Origin: Saccharomycopsis fibuligera x Saccharomycopsis cf. fibuligera
Taxonomy: Eukaryota; Ascomycota; Saccharomycetes; Ascoideales; Saccharomycopsidaceae
Length of the DNA: 64,000 nt
Direction of reading: 5' to 3'
Assembly (NCBI GenBank): GCA_001936135.1
Contig: CP012819.1
Location: 1,273,501-1,337,500 of the forward strand
In this document: positions 42,028-53,047 of the stretch, piece by piece
Layout of the letters: every line of letters begins with the position of its first letter
Numbering within the stretch: the stretch's first letter is position 1
Made by a program: the position numbers and the translations under genes
The notes under the pieces: model-generated
Told to the model about the DNA's origin: nothing
What the model saw: only the letters and a program-made list of their open reading frames with translations
The model's database searches: none

Positions 42028-43499
42028 CTAGTCGGATTTTGTGGCTTTTTCCTTTACAACCTTTTCTTCAGGTTGATACTCAATAGCAGTCAATCTTTCG
42101 GACAAGATAGGATGAGAATAATGGTAAGCACTATATAACCAGTCAGCGTCCATAGAGCTCAAGTTTTCAATTTGCAATTTAATCAACGATCTGGCCAATT
42201 CTTTAGCATAACCTTGTTTCAATGCGTAATTGTCTGCTTCGTATTCGTGTTTTCTAGACAATATGTTGTTGAAGAAAGTGAAGAAGCAATCAAACGGTTT
42301 TAAAATATCATTGAATAACAAAAAGCCAATCAAGATTGGTTTGGTATGGTGGAAGCCGAAAGATTGAAAAAGAGCACCGTTATTAACAAAGAGGGAAAAC
42401 ATGCCAAACACAGAAATGATGTAGATGTTTTGAGTAATGATCATCTTCAAGTTGTGAGACAATGCCCAGTGACCAATTTCGTGTGCCAAGACAGCAGTGG
42501 TTTCTTTGATGGAAGCGGACTTAATCAAAGTATCATAAAGAACGATTTGCTTAGACCATGGTAAACCCATAAAATAAGCATTTGAGTGGCCTGATCTCTT
42601 GGAGCCATCAATAACGTACAACTTGGTCAATGGAAATTGATTTTTTTTAGCCAATTCTTCGATGGAAGTTCTCAAATCGCCTTGTTCTAATGGTTCAACC
42701 TTGTTGAATAATGGTTGGATAATGGTTGGAAAAATAGTTTGAAGAATCAATTGGAAGGAAAATACCAATAACCAAGCATAAAGAACAAAAGAATCACCAA
42801 AGTAAGTTACGATTTGCAAAAAGCCACCAATTAATGGAGTGCCAAACACTGCAGAAAGCAACAAAACTTTTAAAGTATCAGCGATGAATAATTTGATGGT
42901 AAGCTTGTTGAAACCGAATTTTTCTTCCAAAACAAAATGCTGATAATAAGAGATAGGGAACGATACAAAAACCTGAATAATTTGCAAATAGAATAAGAAG
43001 ATTAATGATTGAGCGATCTGTCCACCAGGAGTAATACCGAGGAATTTAGGCAAAAACGGCGCAATTGCCTTCAAACCAGCACCAGCTTTACTCCACAAGA
43101 AAGGCAAGAAGTCATACTTGAAAATCAAATAGTTTTGGAGCAAGGAATATGTTTCGGTGAAAATTGAGAACTTCGCCTTTGCCTTAGAATATCTTTGAGA
43201 TTTTTTGAAAGTCTCTTGGTCAATGTCATATTTTAGGGATTCTGGAGGAGTTGGTTTTCCCAATACTCTGTACTGGCGCAAAGTTAACAAAGTCTCGAAA
43301 ATATACTGAGCAAAAGTGAACCCCAAGATCAATTTTTTGAAATTGAAACCGGGAATGTCAAGACTGTTGCTTAGTGTCTATTTTTGGGACGGTTAGTTCT
43401 AAATACACATGATAAGCTTTTAGCGAATTTTAATTTTGAAAGATAAATTGAATTGTAGAATCTTCAGGTTGTACATACTTGAAACAATGAGGATATCAT
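42028..43499 (-). CDS. STE24: CAAX prenyl protease 1 (Ste24), spliced
   Basis: This is a zinc metalloprotease of the ER and inner nuclear membrane that removes the last residues of CAAX proteins and processes a-factor-type pheromone. The open frame alone lacks an ATG: upstream of LILGFTFAQ the frame continues to an in-frame TAG. A 21-nt first exon (43479-43499, MISSLFQ) followed by GTATGT, a branch ACTAAC (43392-43397, - strand) and a TAG acceptor (43378-43380) restores the start in phase 0. The protein is then 456 residues, against 453 in S. cerevisiae. The N-terminus reads LDIPGFNFKKLILGF, matching Ste24. The HEIGH zinc motif is at about 306-310, the third ligand is in RKHEYEAD, and HYSHPxLxERLTA is near the end. 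Several membrane segments are evident. There is no in-frame CTG. Confidence 0.93.
43378..43478 (-). other. Intron of STE24 (101 nt)
   Basis: The donor GTATGT starts at 43478, the branch site lies inside GAACTAACC, and the acceptor is TAG at 43380-43378. It is phase 0 and directly follows a 21-nt coding exon. All three signals match yeast consensus. Confidence 0.88.
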
Positions 43500-43814
43500 A
43501 GTGAGAGTAAAACAATAAACAATACCGGCTAATGCTACTTCAAGGGATTGAAATGGCGATGCGAGCGTTGTGTTTCTGTGCTTCTGATGATACCTGTCAA
43601 GTAGTTGTTTCTGTTTCCTTTCTGTCTTTTTTTATCTCTTTTTGCAGTTGCCGATGGTGTACCTCAACAGAAACAACTCTACACCACACACTAATGGAAA
43701 TATTTTTTTGTTTTGATTTCGTTGCAAACTATCAATTGGACAAGAGAACAACAACAGCAGCAGCAAATAGCAGCAGACGACCATCAACAGAATAATTTCT
43801 ATCAACCGCTAACT
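43500..43814. promoter_or_regulatory. Divergent promoter STE24/RBD2
   Basis: About 315 bp between the two start codons. It ends in a CAACAACAGCAGCAG-type leader just before RBD2. No gene seen. Confidence 0.45.
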
Positions 43815-44749
43815 ATGGATCTGGCTCACATTTCTTTTGCTTCTGTTGCTAAATACCTTTTCCCCACTACTGTGAACGGCGATTACGCCGCCTTGACATC
43901 CGGGCTCTCCGTGTTTTTGGTACTTATCTTTCTTTCGAGCTTCTTTTTTGACATCAATGACGCTATTGCTTTGAACCCGAAGGCTTTGTTCTACTTTAAC
44001 CGTATGTTATTCTTTGCCATTTTTGAGCTTTGGTTATCAATTTCATCTACTAACTCTGTTTTCCAGTTGGTAAATTGTCCAATTATCCCCTAGGACACAC
44101 ATCGCTATTGCACTTGATCTTGAACGTGGTAGCGTTGTACCATCCATTGGCTAATTTCGAGCTCAAACATGGAACTGTCTACACTGGCATTGTCCTTAAC
44201 ATTCTTGCCATGGCCACTGCAATTCCATTTTGTTTTGTTGGTATTGTGTTCTTCCGTAACACTCAAGTAATTGGCGCCAGTGGCTGGGTGTTCTCTTTTG
44301 CTGCTTATTTTGCTCACAAGGAAAGCAAAACCAATGCTGTTTACAAGATTAACTCTAACTTTGCTGTTCCTACACTTTACCTCCCAGTGATATTTTTGTT
44401 TGTTACTGCAATTTTGGTTCCAAACTCTTCATTCTGGGGCCATTTGTTTGGTTTAGTTGCAGGGTACTTGTTAGCGTTTGGATACTTAGACAAATTTATT
44501 AGTCCACCAACCAAGAAAGTAGTGCCATTCATAGAAAGCAAGTTGAACTTTCTTATCAGCAGAATCCCATCCAAATTTTACTATTTGACTGAAGAAGCAG
44601 CAGTTACGCTGAGACAAGGTTACAGCTCCATCATCCCCTTGACTGAAACCGGCGCCAACAAGAGACAGTCCATGCCTCCTCCTCCAAACGCGCTGACCTC
44701 CCAGGCCCCACCAGGGTTCCAGGGTCCAGGCCATACGCTAAACGAGTAA
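43815..44749 (+). CDS. RBD2: Rhomboid-family intramembrane protease (Rbd2), spliced
   Basis: Two open frames join through a 65-nt intron to give 289 residues (exons 43815-44001 and 44067-44749). The start ATG at 43815 gives MDLAHIS; the upstream extension has no ATG. Across the junction the protein reads YFNLGKLSNYPLGHTSLLHLILN, the expected rhomboid segment. The catalytic Ser is in VIGASGWVFS and the catalytic His in FWGHLFGLVAGYLLAFGYL. Six or more hydrophobic segments are present, then a cytosolic Pro-rich tail (MPPPPNAL). Yeast Rbd2 is a Golgi rhomboid; fission yeast Rbd2 helps cleave the sterol regulator Sre1. Three in-frame CTG codons sit in poorly conserved parts (residue 3 and the tail). 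Identity is strong. Confidence 0.92.
44002..44066 (+). other. Intron of RBD2 (65 nt)
   Basis: Donor GTATGT (44002-44007), perfect branch TACTAAC (44048-44054) and acceptor CAG (44064-44066), 12 nt after the branch site. Phase 1. Confidence 0.95.
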
Positions 44750-45333
44750 TTTGAGACATCCACAACACCACGATACAATTCTATGCAATACAATACCCTC
44801 TTTCGAAGTATACATAGCTACTCATAAATCTATACACCAGAAAGTAACAGTAACAGTAACAGTAACAATAACAGTAACAGCCCTCTCTTGTAGTGCCGCC
44901 GCTTTGTAACCTCCGACAAGGCGTATGTGTCACATGCACAAACACACGGGCAGAATTATTATGAAGCAGCCGCTCACTCGCTTTCTAGGGAAAGTCATCG
45001 CATCGCGCCCCCAGGGACCACCATCACGTCAAGATCATTAGTATCACCACAGACTTTATTATCGTTGTCATTACCACTGACAGTCCCATGTGTTACTGAA
45101 CTGTTGTTGAACACCACACCTGCCGCAGCTAGCTTCTCACCTCTCAGTATAAAACACAACAAGGTTCATCGCCGGCTGCCAGTGGGAGTTCCCAGTTGTT
45201 CCAATATAGTAAAAGAAAGAACTGGACTGGGATATCTTATACTCAACTTCACTGAGATTTCTAATTTCACTTCTTTGAAGTTCAAGACACGCACTCACTT
45301 TGGCGCTATACAGAGTCCTCTGAATCAACTCAA
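44750..45333. promoter_or_regulatory. Intergenic region RBD2 to PA-TM-RING gene
   Basis: About 580 bp. It carries an AGTAAC hexamer array (44843-44878). The ORF at 44927-45337 has no recognisable domain and overlaps the next start codon, so it is left out. Confidence 0.45.
44843..44878. repeat. 6-bp tandem array (AGTAAC)6
   Basis: Six hexamers, one of them AATAAC, in the 3' region of RBD2. Confidence 0.93.
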
Positions 45334-47292
45334 ATGAGGGTAGTTTATTTAGGCTTGGTTGCCTCTATCAGTCTAGCGACGGCTATATGTCTATACTGCT
45401 TTTATGTTTTGACAACTGCATTGTTATCAGAGTTCGACTATAACTTCGACTTAGAGACTCGGTCGCCTTCAATACTACCAATGTCTGCCATATTACAGTG
45501 GTATGATCCTTATTTTAATAAAACTTCTCGAGCAATGGGACGCTATGCTGCTTTTGGTCCGATAATAGAAACCATTTTTCCTGATGACTATTTGAATCAA
45601 GTCAACTTGCTCAACGATGAGGAAGGAGCGCTGCAAGAAAATCAACAAGACCAACAACGCTTTAACTCTCTTTGGGAGTCTTGGATCTATGGCAGAAACC
45701 CTAATGCGAAGGAAAATGAAAACAACAAAAATACCAATATTTTTGAAGGAAACTTGATTTATGTCAAGGACAATGCGTGCAGCCTTTCAGCACTAGAAAA
45801 AGAGCTAGAAACCTTGCAGTTTTATGATAAAACAACCAACAAATTTGTTGATAATAATACCATAGTTATTAACGAAAGAGGTGGGTGTTCTTTTTACGAC
45901 AAAATCTTAAATTTTCAGGTAAAAGGAGCTAAAGCTATCTTCATTGGTAATGATCAGTACAAGAAGGGTTTGTTAACAATGTTTTCTAAGAACATACCTG
46001 TGGAAATCACAGTTCCTTCAGTTTTTGTTACTAAAGAGACTTTGAATGAATTGTCTAAACTTATTAGTGCAAACTCAAACAATACAATTCCAATAGCAAT
46101 ATTTACTGGCCAAACACCTTCGCCTTTACTTGATGCTCTTTTAACGTTAGTTTTCTCACCGCCGATAGCTTTGCTGGCCCTTTATATCATAATTAAACTT
46201 AGGAGAAGCCATAAAAAAAACCTAGAGAAAGCTCCAAAACAGATTGTAAACAAGTTGCCATTATATGTTTATAATGTCGATTATTTGATACCAATTAATG
46301 AGTTTGAAAAAAAGAGAGACTATTATCTTGGAGGTTTCAATGGCAGTAATGAATTAGAATTGACTGATAGTAAATTACCACTCGCTCTGAAACCAAAATT
46401 CGCTAACGGTTTTTTGGGCAACTTTATTGAAAAGCACTTTTTATCTAAGAAATCAAACAAATCAAATAGTTTACCGTCCATGGAGACCAGCACTGCACCT
46501 ACTAACAACACGCCACAATTACCGCTTCACACCGTTCAACGTCATTTATCTATAGAAGAGTTAAATCAGTATCAAATCAATCAGTGCTCTATTTGTTTGA
46601 GTGAATTTCGAAAACTAAAATCTAAAGTTGTTCTTTTGCCATGCAACCACTACTTCCACCATAAATGTTGTTTGAACTGGCTTTGCAATTACAAAAAGTT
46701 ATGCCCAATTTGCAAGCATGATATCACACAAAAAGTCAAACGTAAGAGCATGGCTTCAACAAGACCTTCATTTAGCTCTGCTCGCTCAACAATAATGAGC
46801 ATATTCTCTCAACGCCCAAGCAATACAACCAGAACGCAGACACAAAACCTTCCTACTAGTCATAATCATCGAGAAATTATGATAGATAGAGGTACGTCGC
46901 CCGGAATTGATCGTGGTTTTTTAGTTGGTACTTCAAGTTCAATGAGCTACAGTTCCATCAATATTAGCGGCGGAAATATTAATCTTATTGATAATAACGA
47001 TGGTGAATTAAGCCATTCTAACATTATAATTAATGATAACTCAGATTCAAGCCTCAACAACATTGATCATGAGCTGGAGCATCATTATTCTATTAGTACT
47101 ATTAGCAATGGTATTAATGACAGCGAATTGAATGGAACTCGTGTTAGTGAAACGTTGGCTAGTCGGCATTCATCGATTGGAAACTCAGCTTCTTTCCGTA
47201 ATGAAAGACAGCCATTGTTGGATGGTTCAGATGCTTTTTCAGAGTATCTGAATGATGAAGAACAGTCAATCGAAAATTCTGCTTTTTATTAA
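45334..47292 (+). CDS. PA-TM-RING type transmembrane E3 ubiquitin ligase
   Basis: The 652-residue protein starts with ATG at 45334. An N-terminal hydrophobic segment (about 3-31) acts as signal or anchor. A lumenal protease-associated domain follows, with the core INERGGCSFYDKILNFQVKGAKAIFIGN and VPSVFVTKET. A membrane span lies at about 266-290. A cytosolic RING-H2 finger starts at Cys418: CSIC, then PCNHYFHHKC, then CPIC. This order is that of the PA-TM-RING ligases (RNF13/RNF167 group), which ubiquitinate membrane proteins in endosomes, vacuole or Golgi. The C-terminal ~190 residues are Ser/Asn-rich and disordered. The substrate is unknown. Several CTG codons are present, including one inside the membrane span (AL-L-AL) and one in DHE-L-EHH. 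Confidence 0.87.
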   Translation: MRVVYLGLVASISLATAICLYCFYVLTTALLSEFDYNFDLETRSPSILPMSAILQWYDPYFNKTSRAMGRYAAFGPIIETIFPDDYLNQVNLLNDEEGALQENQQDQQRFNSLWESWIYGRNPNAKENENNKNTNIFEGNLIYVKDNACSLSALEKELETLQFYDKTTNKFVDNNTIVINERGGCSFYDKILNFQVKGAKAIFIGNDQYKKGLLTMFSKNIPVEITVPSVFVTKETLNELSKLISANSNNTIPIAIFTGQTPSPLLDALLTLVFSPPIALLALYIIIKLRRSHKKNLEKAPKQIVNKLPLYVYNVDYLIPINEFEKKRDYYLGGFNGSNELELTDSKLPLALKPKFANGFLGNFIEKHFLSKKSNKSNSLPSMETSTAPTNNTPQLPLHTVQRHLSIEELNQYQINQCSICLSEFRKLKSKVVLLPCNHYFHHKCCLNWLCNYKKLCPICKHDITQKVKRKSMASTRPSFSSARSTIMSIFSQRPSNTTRTQTQNLPTSHNHREIMIDRGTSPGIDRGFLVGTSSSMSYSSINISGGNINLIDNNDGELSHSNIIINDNSDSSLNNIDHELEHHYSISTISNGINDSELNGTRVSETLASRHSSIGNSASFRNERQPLLDGSDAFSEYLNDEEQSIENSAFY

Positions 47293-47909
47293 GTTCTGTT
47301 TTTTTGTTTTTCTTTTTATTACTCTTTTTTTTGGCACTATTTGCATTTGGAGTATGATGTACATTATATTTTAGTCTTCTCTCTAGTTTGTGTTTTTGTC
47401 ACTGTCCCCTTTTTTTTTTTTTTTTTATTTTTTTTTTTTTATTTTTCACACTCACATTTTGTTTTATTTTGTTGCAAATGTCTCTGGGACAATCTTCTCT
47501 GGCTTTTTATTATTGACTTTTTTTCTTTGTATTGTTTACATGTTTGCCTTTTTCACTGACTTTTATTTCTTTTTGTTTGGTTTTCATTGCTTTCTTCTGG
47601 GTTGGACATACACTATATTGATTTTTTAATAGATATCAAAGTTTGTTTTTTTTGGAGTTGTGTTTTCCCTAAAAGTAAATATACGATTTATCTTCACTTG
47701 TGAAATCGTTTCTTTGAAATGTATAATTGTTTCAGCTTCCTTTTTTACCTTATTTTCTTTAATTACCTTTGAACTTTGTGTTTAAGGTAGAGATCAAAAA
47801 ATCAAATATGTTATTAAGAGGATTCGCTTTGATGGATTAAACATTGCCTACCGATACCTCTGTTTAACAAAAAACCTACATCGCATGGTTTTAAAATATA
47901 TACCATTTG

Positions 47910-47951
<42 letters not shown>

Positions 47952-49174
47952 AAGCACCTCTCGAAAAAACTAATAGATTGTATATTTAAGATAGACTTTT
48001 AAAAGAACTAAACCTGCCTTATTATCCATTTACAATATTATCCAATATTTCTGTAATAAGTTTACAAACAATCTTTTTTAGCTCCTGTTTTCAAACTCTC
48101 ACTTTCCCTTCATTTCAAGTTAACCGTATAATTTGTTATTTATACTATAGTTGATATGTATACTAACAAAAAAGATTGACAATGTTACTATTTATAAGTT
48201 GGTTAACTAAGTTATATTAATACAAATGATACAGTACTTCCTTTGGCCAACTAAAAAAATGGTTGAGATTTATTGCTTATTCATCATATAAAGGTGTTCT
48301 GAAAGTTGTACTTTCCCCTTGTGTTAAGAATCAAATTAAAGCATTGACCAAGAAACAAATGGAAGGAAGCAGGAAACAGATAATAGACAGGCTAAATGGA
48401 TTTTGTAGGTAAATCAAGTGATAATGTATTAACTAAGTACAACTAAATAGAGAAACAATAATCACTTCAGATTAAATAGTCAATTACGGGAAGTGTCGTA
48501 GTAAACTAATAATCGATATTCCCCAAAAAGGAAGTTACAAAGATGAACATTTAAGGAGCAACATAATGATCCATCTTTACTAAAAGAGAAGTCATAATGT
48601 AATATCCGGAAGAGAATTTGGCGGGTTATTCGTGGGTCATTCGTAGGCATATGTCACAGATTTATTCATATATATAACTAGTACAACAGTGTTCAGAAAG
48701 GCCAAATAAGAAGAGAAAATGGGATACCCAGAAAATGCTTTCAACTTTCAAAGCTATATTACTTCTATATCTGGCTTGAAATTTACTGACGATTGCAAAT
48801 GTTTTTTTAATTGCATTATTTGTTCACAGTGAGGTTGGGATAACTCAGCTACTAAACTGTGCAAAGAATACTTGATCCATTGAGATATAATATCAAAATA
48901 CTGGCGTTGTGCTTTGTGCCCAATAAAAATTGTTTTTGTTTCATTTTAAACCATTTTTCACCTAATTCTCCAATTATAAATTTTAAAGGCTATAATTCAA
49001 AAAACTCAATGATAAACAAGATAAGTTTTGAAAAAAATTGTGAAACTGACTGTAAAGTCAATACTTTGAGCCTATAATTTACTTTAAATAGATGATATTA
49101 GAAATATGTATGATCTGTAGAGTTATTATTAAACAAAAGAAAATGAAAAAAAAAAAAAAAAAAATCATAGAAAA
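47293..49174. other. AT-rich convergent intergenic region
   Basis: About 1.9 kb between convergent genes. It has T-rich sequence to about 47,600, an A40 tract (47910-47949) and a further A run at about 49,147-49,164. A TACTAAC at 48162 has no coherent exon around it. No gene is supported. Confidence 0.5.
47910..47949. repeat. Homopolymer A40
   Basis: Uninterrupted A run about 620 bp past the PA-TM-RING stop codon. Confidence 0.94.
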
Positions 49175-51031
49175 TTAAGCATAAGCTTCGCGATCAACAG
49201 GAGAATTCTCATTATGGTTTTCAGCCCGCTGTTTTCTGAAGCGTTGTCTAAAAAAATTAGCAAAAGTATCGCTTTCCTGGCGTTGTTCAATATCTTCAAT
49301 AGATTGCTCATTACCCAAAGTATGATCTCTCAAAAATAATGTTGAAAAAACCATTGGCACACAAAGAACTAATGCCACAGTTATCAATAATTTTTGAATA
49401 TACTTGTATGCTTCCACTATCGCGTCCCTTTCTGCCGTTCCCTTTGGATATTTTGCCACGAATTCATAAGGGCTAGAATAGGCGAATTCTGCCAATTTTG
49501 CAGGTAAATAAAGCATTAATCGCTTATATAACAACTGAGTCCACATTGCACCTGAAATTGAGCTACCAACGGCAGCACCAACTCTATATAATGTATAGAC
49601 TAAAGCAATTGCCGAAGCCATATGTTCATGATTGACGCAAGACTGCACTGTGATTGAAATTGAAGATGTGAAAAAGCAGGTGCCAATGCCCATTACTACC
49701 AATGCACCAATGATACCGCCATGGGAAGCTTCTCCGGCACGATAATGGATCATCATTCCTAAAGCAACCATCCAAAGCGAACAGCCAATGGTAATGAAAA
49801 GTTTAAGCTTTTTAAAATATGCAATAAAGATACCGAATGGGATTAATCCAACCACAGAAGTAAAGGAGGCAATGTAAAGAATTCTCGTGGCCGATTTAGT
49901 GGACTCATAAACGGCGACAATTAAGACCGTATATAAATACGAACTTTCAATACCGGAGATAAGATCAAAAAGAAATGAAATCAATGAAGCAGACCAAATG
50001 CCACGATCTTTCAACATGTGTAGTGGGAACATTGGTACTTGCGCAAAATTTCCTTCCCACACAATGAAAACTGGAATCAATACAAATCCAATCACTAATG
50101 GAGCAATAATTGATCCATCTTGCCATTTGCTCTTCACACCACCAGCAACCGTGATAGGGATCAAGATGCAACCAAGGGCGACAAGAAAAATAATCAACCC
50201 AATGACATCAAGTTTCCAATACAAATACTTAAAAAACTCTACCCATCCCAACTGTTGAAACTTGGTCTCACGCAATTTAAACACTCTCCATCTTTCTGTT
50301 TTGCCTGCCTTCCATCTCATATGAAGCATACAGCAAATCAAAGGGAGGCAAGCAAGTGGGTAAATGAATGCCCACATCCCAATTCTCCAAGACCAGTTCC
50401 CTTGCTCATATACCCCTTCCGTAACATTACCAGAAATCCAGGTATTGATAATGAAAGGGAAACTAGTAGTAGCACTAAAAAATAATCTCCATCTCAACGA
50501 AGAAAAATCAGCAAGAATGAAACTCACCACCAATATAGCCCCCGTATACCCCAATTGATAAAAAATTGAACCAGCAGCAAATTTTTGTACATCTGTGGCT
50601 TGACTTTCAATGATGGTGCCCATTACGTAAAAAATCATTGATGCAATGAAGAGTTCCAATCTTCCAAAAACATCAGATAATCTTGCATATACTGGCTGAG
50701 CACCGGCAGCTATGAAGGCGGTGATGGTGCTAACGGTAGTAAGTAAGGAGTGCTCTTTAAAAGAATCAGTTGCATAGCCGGTGTAAACGTATCGTGTTTG
50801 ACTGTCCAAACCGTACGCGTAACCCACTAGAAAAGCCGAGAATAGAAGTATTAATTTTTGGTACCATGTTTGCCATTGCTCAGCCAAAATTTCTGCTTTT
50901 TCAACACCAATGGATTTTTCCTCTTTGGCTGCTGTAGAAGCTAGCTGCATTTCATCATTTAATGATTCAGGTCTATCAAAGTTTGCATCTTTGGTGACCA
51001 GAAAGTCATTTTTGATTGACCCTCGGGACAT
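49175..51031 (-). CDS. SIT1: MFS siderophore-iron transporter (ARN/SIT1 family)
   Basis: The 618-residue protein starts with ATG at 51031. After a charged cytosolic N-terminus it shows about 14 hydrophobic segments. AFLVGYAYGLDSQTRYVYTGYA in the first span and YARLSDVFGRLELF in the second loop are signatures of the siderophore-H+ symporter branch of the major facilitator superfamily. EQGNWSWRIGMWAFIYP and RDHTLGNEQSIED near the end fit fungal Arn/Sit1 proteins, as does the length (about 600-630). It should import ferric siderophores at the plasma membrane. A palindrome with three GATA cores lies 78 bp upstream of the ATG, fitting repression by an iron-sensing GATA factor. The symbol is a family name; the exact substrate cannot be read. 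No in-frame CTG. Confidence 0.88.
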   Translation of the reverse strand: MSRGSIKNDFLVTKDANFDRPESLNDEMQLASTAAKEEKSIGVEKAEILAEQWQTWYQKLILLFSAFLVGYAYGLDSQTRYVYTGYATDSFKEHSLLTTVSTITAFIAAGAQPVYARLSDVFGRLELFIASMIFYVMGTIIESQATDVQKFAAGSIFYQLGYTGAILVVSFILADFSSLRWRLFFSATTSFPFIINTWISGNVTEGVYEQGNWSWRIGMWAFIYPLACLPLICCMLHMRWKAGKTERWRVFKLRETKFQQLGWVEFFKYLYWKLDVIGLIIFLVALGCILIPITVAGGVKSKWQDGSIIAPLVIGFVLIPVFIVWEGNFAQVPMFPLHMLKDRGIWSASLISFLFDLISGIESSYLYTVLIVAVYESTKSATRILYIASFTSVVGLIPFGIFIAYFKKLKLFITIGCSLWMVALGMMIHYRAGEASHGGIIGALVVMGIGTCFFTSSISITVQSCVNHEHMASAIALVYTLYRVGAAVGSSISGAMWTQLLYKRLMLYLPAKLAEFAYSSPYEFVAKYPKGTAERDAIVEAYKYIQKLLITVALVLCVPMVFSTLFLRDHTLGNEQSIEDIEQRQESDTFANFFRQRFRKQRAENHNENSPVDREAYA

Positions 51032-52191
51032 ATTGATTTTTGTGAAGGGCTTTTAGAAGCAACTTTTTTGAACAGGATTAAGAACTACCAAGGGAAATTA
51101 GTCTTGATTTATCGTTATCTAACGATAAAACAAATTATTTAAAAAAGGAGATCGTATAGATAAGTAGCACCCTAGCAGAGGCACAAATTCATAAACCAGG
51201 TTAAATTTGTAACAGCCAAGATTTGGAGCGCATGCCTCTATAAATTGGTAAAATTGTTTTTAGTTGCCCATAGAAAGGTTGCAGCATTTTCCACGAATAC
51301 GCAAACTGCATTGGTTGGCGTTGTGTTGACGTGCATCATGCGGCGCAACTGGGCTCGGAATCAACTAAAAAGGAAGATGACGAGGAAAAAATACGAACGA
51401 ACGAAGAATAACTCGACGATGAATAAGATTAGATGACAACCATGAAATTCCGGGTCCACTAGCTGAGGAGACCTAATGAGAATCTTTATTCCCTCGCTTG
51501 CTATTACTTGAGTTATTCTGCGCGAAGATTCTTCCGGAAACAAAGATTTTTTTACGGTGATTAAAGTTAACTATGCGACATGTGCCTTGATAATTTCTCC
51601 GATAATATTATTTCCCCTTTAAGAGATCAACGCCGCCTGCTGTTTCAGTCTGGGGGACTAAATGTGAGGCTGTTATTTGCCAAAGTGGTTTATATGCTTG
51701 CAAACACAATCAAAAACAACATTTTATATTGCCCAAAGACGCTGAATTTTTTTGTTTTTATTTTTTTTTTTCAATGTTCTCCAAAAAGCATTATATAAAA
51801 ATTTTTCAGCTTAACAATGCAGTTGAACCTACATGAACGAAATGACCGCGAGGTTCGCCGTAAGACATTCTTAAGTCTATTTCACACAAATAATAAAATT
51901 AAACTTCTTCCCAAAAACTTTTAGAGCCTTCAATGCCTCCTTGATTTTTGAAGATAAAGTTGCAAGAGAGTATTAAATTATATATTTTAATTGATGTATG
52001 GATGATTTTATGTACGGAAATACAAGACAGGGTATCTCTGAGGACCTTTGGAGTCGATACGGGCTCGGTTAGATGGTATTCGGTTTGTTGATACATGTCT
52101 GCGCAAATACACCCTAAAGGCCATCTATATTTTTTTAAAGGGGTAATTGGTTTAATTTGAAGTCAACATGATCAGGCACATGATATACCTA
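51032..52191. other. Siderophore transporter promoter and AT-rich gap
   Basis: About 1.16 kb. The first 150 bp form the transporter promoter with a GATA palindrome. The rest is AT-rich and without a convincing gene. Confidence 0.5.
51109..51128. promoter_or_regulatory. GATA-factor palindrome upstream of siderophore transporter
   Basis: TTATCGTTATCTAACGATAA is a perfect 9-bp inverted repeat around a TC spacer. It holds two TTATC and one GATAA core. It sits 78 bp upstream of the transporter ATG. Fungal iron repressors of the Sfu1/Sre1 type bind GATAA-containing sites in siderophore-uptake promoters. The repeat is seen; the regulator is inferred. Confidence 0.65.
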
Positions 52192-53047
52192 TCAAGCATC
52201 ATGGATGATGGAAGTAGGGTCTTTCAATTTGTTGTTTCTTTCCAAGATTTCGATAGCGTAAATGTTAACATACTCAAAAGTATTACCACCGACAGACAAA
52301 ACTGATGGCACTCCTTCAGCAAATGGTCCCTCTTAATGTGCCAATTTAACGAAAAGCTGGCCAAGCAAATGTGGATTACCATTTGGCAAATCCTCTACTC
52401 CCTTAAAAAAATCCTCTGGTCTGATTTCTAACCTCATCATAATCTGAATGCCCATCTGGAAAAAATGTTTTATTCTTAACAACCGTAGGCAATTTTCTTT
52501 AATAAGACTGTTTTAATCATACATAGCTCAACAAGAATCGATCAAATACCAAGTCCCTTGACCTCAATATCTAAACAAGTGCTGACTTTATTCAAAGCAA
52601 CTTTACTGGCAGTATAAGGTACATGGAATGGAATTGATAAATAACTGTACTGCCTATGTTAAAGTATCCCAGTGTGCGTTCACGAAAATGAGGTAAAAAG
52701 GTATTCATCACATTAAGAGGACCATAAAAATTAGTAGCAAATTGTCTTGCGAAGCCTTCTGCACCATTATCTTCGACACCTCCGGATTGGACAAATCCAG
52801 CACTATTGGCAACTACATCAACTGGACCATGTTCTTTAATAATGCCTTAGGCGGATTTGGCGACTTCTTTGGTTGTTCCATTGACATTAAAGCTGACAGC
52901 GACTGCCCCTTTGGCTTTGACTTCGGAAAGTTTCAGGGCGTCTCTGCTTGAAGCAATAACCTTATCTCCTTTGACAAGTGCTGCTTCAACGATAACTGCT
53001 CCAACTCCAGAAGAGGCACCAGTAACAAACCATGTAGTAGTAGGCAT
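52192..53047 (-). pseudogene. Short-chain dehydrogenase pseudogene, tandem copy of the 53860-54729 gene
   Basis: The sequence begins intact at an ATG (53047) with MPTTTWFVTGASSGVGAVIVEAAL, matching the neighbouring dehydrogenase closely. An in-frame TAA follows at 52849-52847 (after KEVAKSA). Homology then continues as IIKEHGPVDVV, then AGF, ARQFATNFYGPLNV and FLPHFRER. A frameshift follows near 52,655, then YTASKVAL and DIEVKGLGI with a stop in place of Arg. Beyond several more breaks, remnants of the tail remain (EGPFAEGVPS, then SVGGN and YVNIYAIEIL) up to a final TGA at 52194-52192. The catalytic YxxxK is still readable, so decay looks recent. It lies about 810 bp from the intact copy in the same orientation. 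Confidence 0.88.

Noticed and set aside
44927-45337. 136-aa ORF upstream of the PA-TM-RING gene
   Set aside because: No domain, contains a promoter-like region and overlaps the next start codon.
48162-48178. TACTAAC with AAAAAAG
   Set aside because: No donor or exon with coding potential nearby.
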